The notes below the pieces were generated by a model that saw only the letters and a list, made by a program, of their open reading frames with translations, was not told the DNA's origin and made no database searches. 64,000 bases of DNA. Origin: Sphingopyxis sp. RIFCSPHIGHO2_12_FULL_65_19. GTDB lineage: Bacteria; Pseudomonadota; Alphaproteobacteria; Sphingomonadales; Sphingomonadaceae. Both the position numbers and the translations under genes were made by a program. Positions within the stretch are counted from its first letter, which is position 1; every line of letters starts with the position of its first letter. Of this stretch, positions 61,721 to 64,000 are shown piece by piece. The stretch covers positions 674-64,673 of the forward strand of contig NZ_MIAM01000017.1 in NCBI RefSeq assembly GCF_001830555.1, written 5' to 3'.

Positions 61721-61924
61721 GTGCGAACGATTGAGATATGGCCCGACGAAATCGAGGGCGGCGACACCGAGCGAGAGGGTGTCTTCTACGCGACTATGCG
61801 CTTCATCGACAGGGAAGCTGAAACCGCCGTCGTGATCTATCTGCAACCCGAGATCGAGCGAGGCATGATCGCCGATCTTTACGGCTGGGCGCAAAGCCGC
61901 GGCATGACCGGTCGAACGAACTGA
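61721..61924 (+). CDS. Small hypothetical protein
   Basis: 67 residues from GTG 61721, which directly follows GGAAGGAGAGG. It is a compact strand-rich sequence (RTIEIWPDEIEGGDTEREGV, then FYATMRFIDREAETAVVIYL) with no recognised family. The excellent ribosome-binding site supports expression. Confidence 0.7.
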   Translation: MRTIEIWPDEIEGGDTEREGVFYATMRFIDREAETAVVIYLQPEIERGMIADLYGWAQSRGMTGRTN

Positions 61925-61989
61925 ATTGGAAGCATGGGTTGGCAAGCGGTCGCCCGCCTGGATCGGAGCGCCCCTTGGCGGCCACCTTT

Positions 61990-62172
61990 TCAATGCGGAG
62001 AAGTCGTTCGATGCAAGTCAGTCAGCACGGCGTTCCAGAATGCGATCTCTTCGTCATTGCCCCGGTCGCGCGACCATTGCACCTGCCTGGAGACGATGAA
62101 GTCGGCCTGTTTGCCATGCCGCAGCTTGATCTCCGACACACAATTTCGAATATTATGACCTCCGAACGGCAT
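61990..62172 (-). CDS. Small hypothetical protein downstream of groEL
   Basis: 60 residues from ATG 62172 behind AAGGAGATCGGCA, a near-ideal site. The sequence (MPFGGHNIRNCVSEIKLRHG, then KQADFIVSRQVQ) has mixed charged and aromatic residues and a stop at 61990. It is on the same strand as groEL and could be read through from it, though a hairpin separates them. No family recognised. Confidence 0.6.
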   Translation of the reverse strand: MPFGGHNIRNCVSEIKLRHGKQADFIVSRQVQWSRDRGNDEEIAFWNAVLTDLHRTTSPH

Positions 62173-62212
62173 TGCCGATCTCCTTGATGCTCCGCATAGA
62201 AACAGGGCAGGT

Positions 62213-62238
62213 GAGGGCGGCGGTTTCCCGCCGCCCTC
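62213..62238 (-). terminator. Hairpin after groEL
   Basis: GAGGGCGGCGG/CCGCCGCCCTC stem with a TTTCC-type loop just after the groEL stop at 62245. The following bases lack a clean T tract. Confidence 0.65.
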
Positions 62239-62244
62239 GATATG

Positions 62245-63888
<1,644 letters not shown>

Positions 63889-63909
63889 TCAGTGGGTGAT
63901 GAATGGGCG

Positions 63910-64000
63910 CTACGCTGCCTGCCTGAGCGCCTCGGCCTGCTCGATGACGCCGAGGATGTCGCTCTCCTTCATGATGAGCAGTTCCTCGCCGTCGATGCGC
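63910..64000 (-). CDS. groES: Co-chaperonin GroES, 3' end only
   Basis: The minus strand encodes the C-terminal 29 residues of a 10-kDa co-chaperonin (RIDGEELLIMKESDILGVIE then QAEALRQAA) ending at a stop in 63910-63912. The N-terminal two-thirds, the promoter and any CIRCE element lie beyond the window. About 45 bp before groEL. Confidence 0.9.
   Translation of the reverse strand, partial: RIDGEELLIMKESDILGVIEQAEALRQAA

Overview
The window is GC-rich alphaproteobacterial chromosome, most likely from a sphingomonad (Sphingomonadaceae, possibly Sphingopyxis). That is inferred from the gatCAB order, a trigger factor with a Lys/Ala/Pro tail, DUF6894- and DUF5818-type small proteins and an abundance of small palindromic repeats. 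No rRNA or other taxonomic marker is present.

Layout. 0-10.9 kb is core genome: gatC-gatA-gatB, a secreted protein, an amidohydrolase gene split by an in-frame TAA, tRNA-Leu(UAG), tig, an AlkA-type glycosylase, a 2Fe-2S ferredoxin, rlmB and tRNA-Tyr(GUA). A P4-type integrase sits directly behind tRNA-Tyr and opens an island (11-16.2 kb) with a large ParB-like protein and three small plasmid-type genes. The island ends at a junction where its last gene and a TonB-receptor gene are both cut short. The partners of the lost receptor, an ECF sigma factor and FecR, follow on the minus strand.

18-48 kb is a dense block of stress and carbohydrate genes. It holds a YqcI/YcgG protein, a cyanophycinase remnant, a GT4 glycosyltransferase fused to an all-helical domain, two GH130 proteins, a 740-residue glycosidase-like protein, catalase HPII, hemerythrin, several short-chain dehydrogenases, a Crp/Fnr regulator, PRC-barrel-like and DUF6766 membrane proteins, an SRPBCC protein, a zinc alcohol dehydrogenase, a phosphomannomutase-like HAD enzyme, a histidine phosphatase, NAD(P)HX dehydratase, MgtC, a thioredoxin-reductase-like protein, a single-domain response regulator and a PAS-GAF-HWE kinase. 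Three copies of one 21-bp element lie upstream of the GT4 gene, the Crp/Fnr gene and a small gene at 44.0 kb. Two GGAAC-N17-GTT sequences look like EcfG (general stress response) promoters. Together they suggest one co-regulated stress regulon that includes mannoside metabolism.

48-57.7 kb is accessory: a DUF736 gene typical of conjugative elements, a nucleotidyltransferase-HEPN fusion, a complete mer operon (merR divergent from merT-merP-merA) with a 19-bp-spaced promoter, and a LysR/SnoaL/SDR cassette bracketed by a 56-bp imperfect direct repeat. 57.9-64 kb returns to stress and envelope functions: a BON-domain protein, a TupA-like ATP-grasp protein, a DJ-1/PfpI protein, small hydrophilic proteins, and groEL with the end of groES at the window edge.
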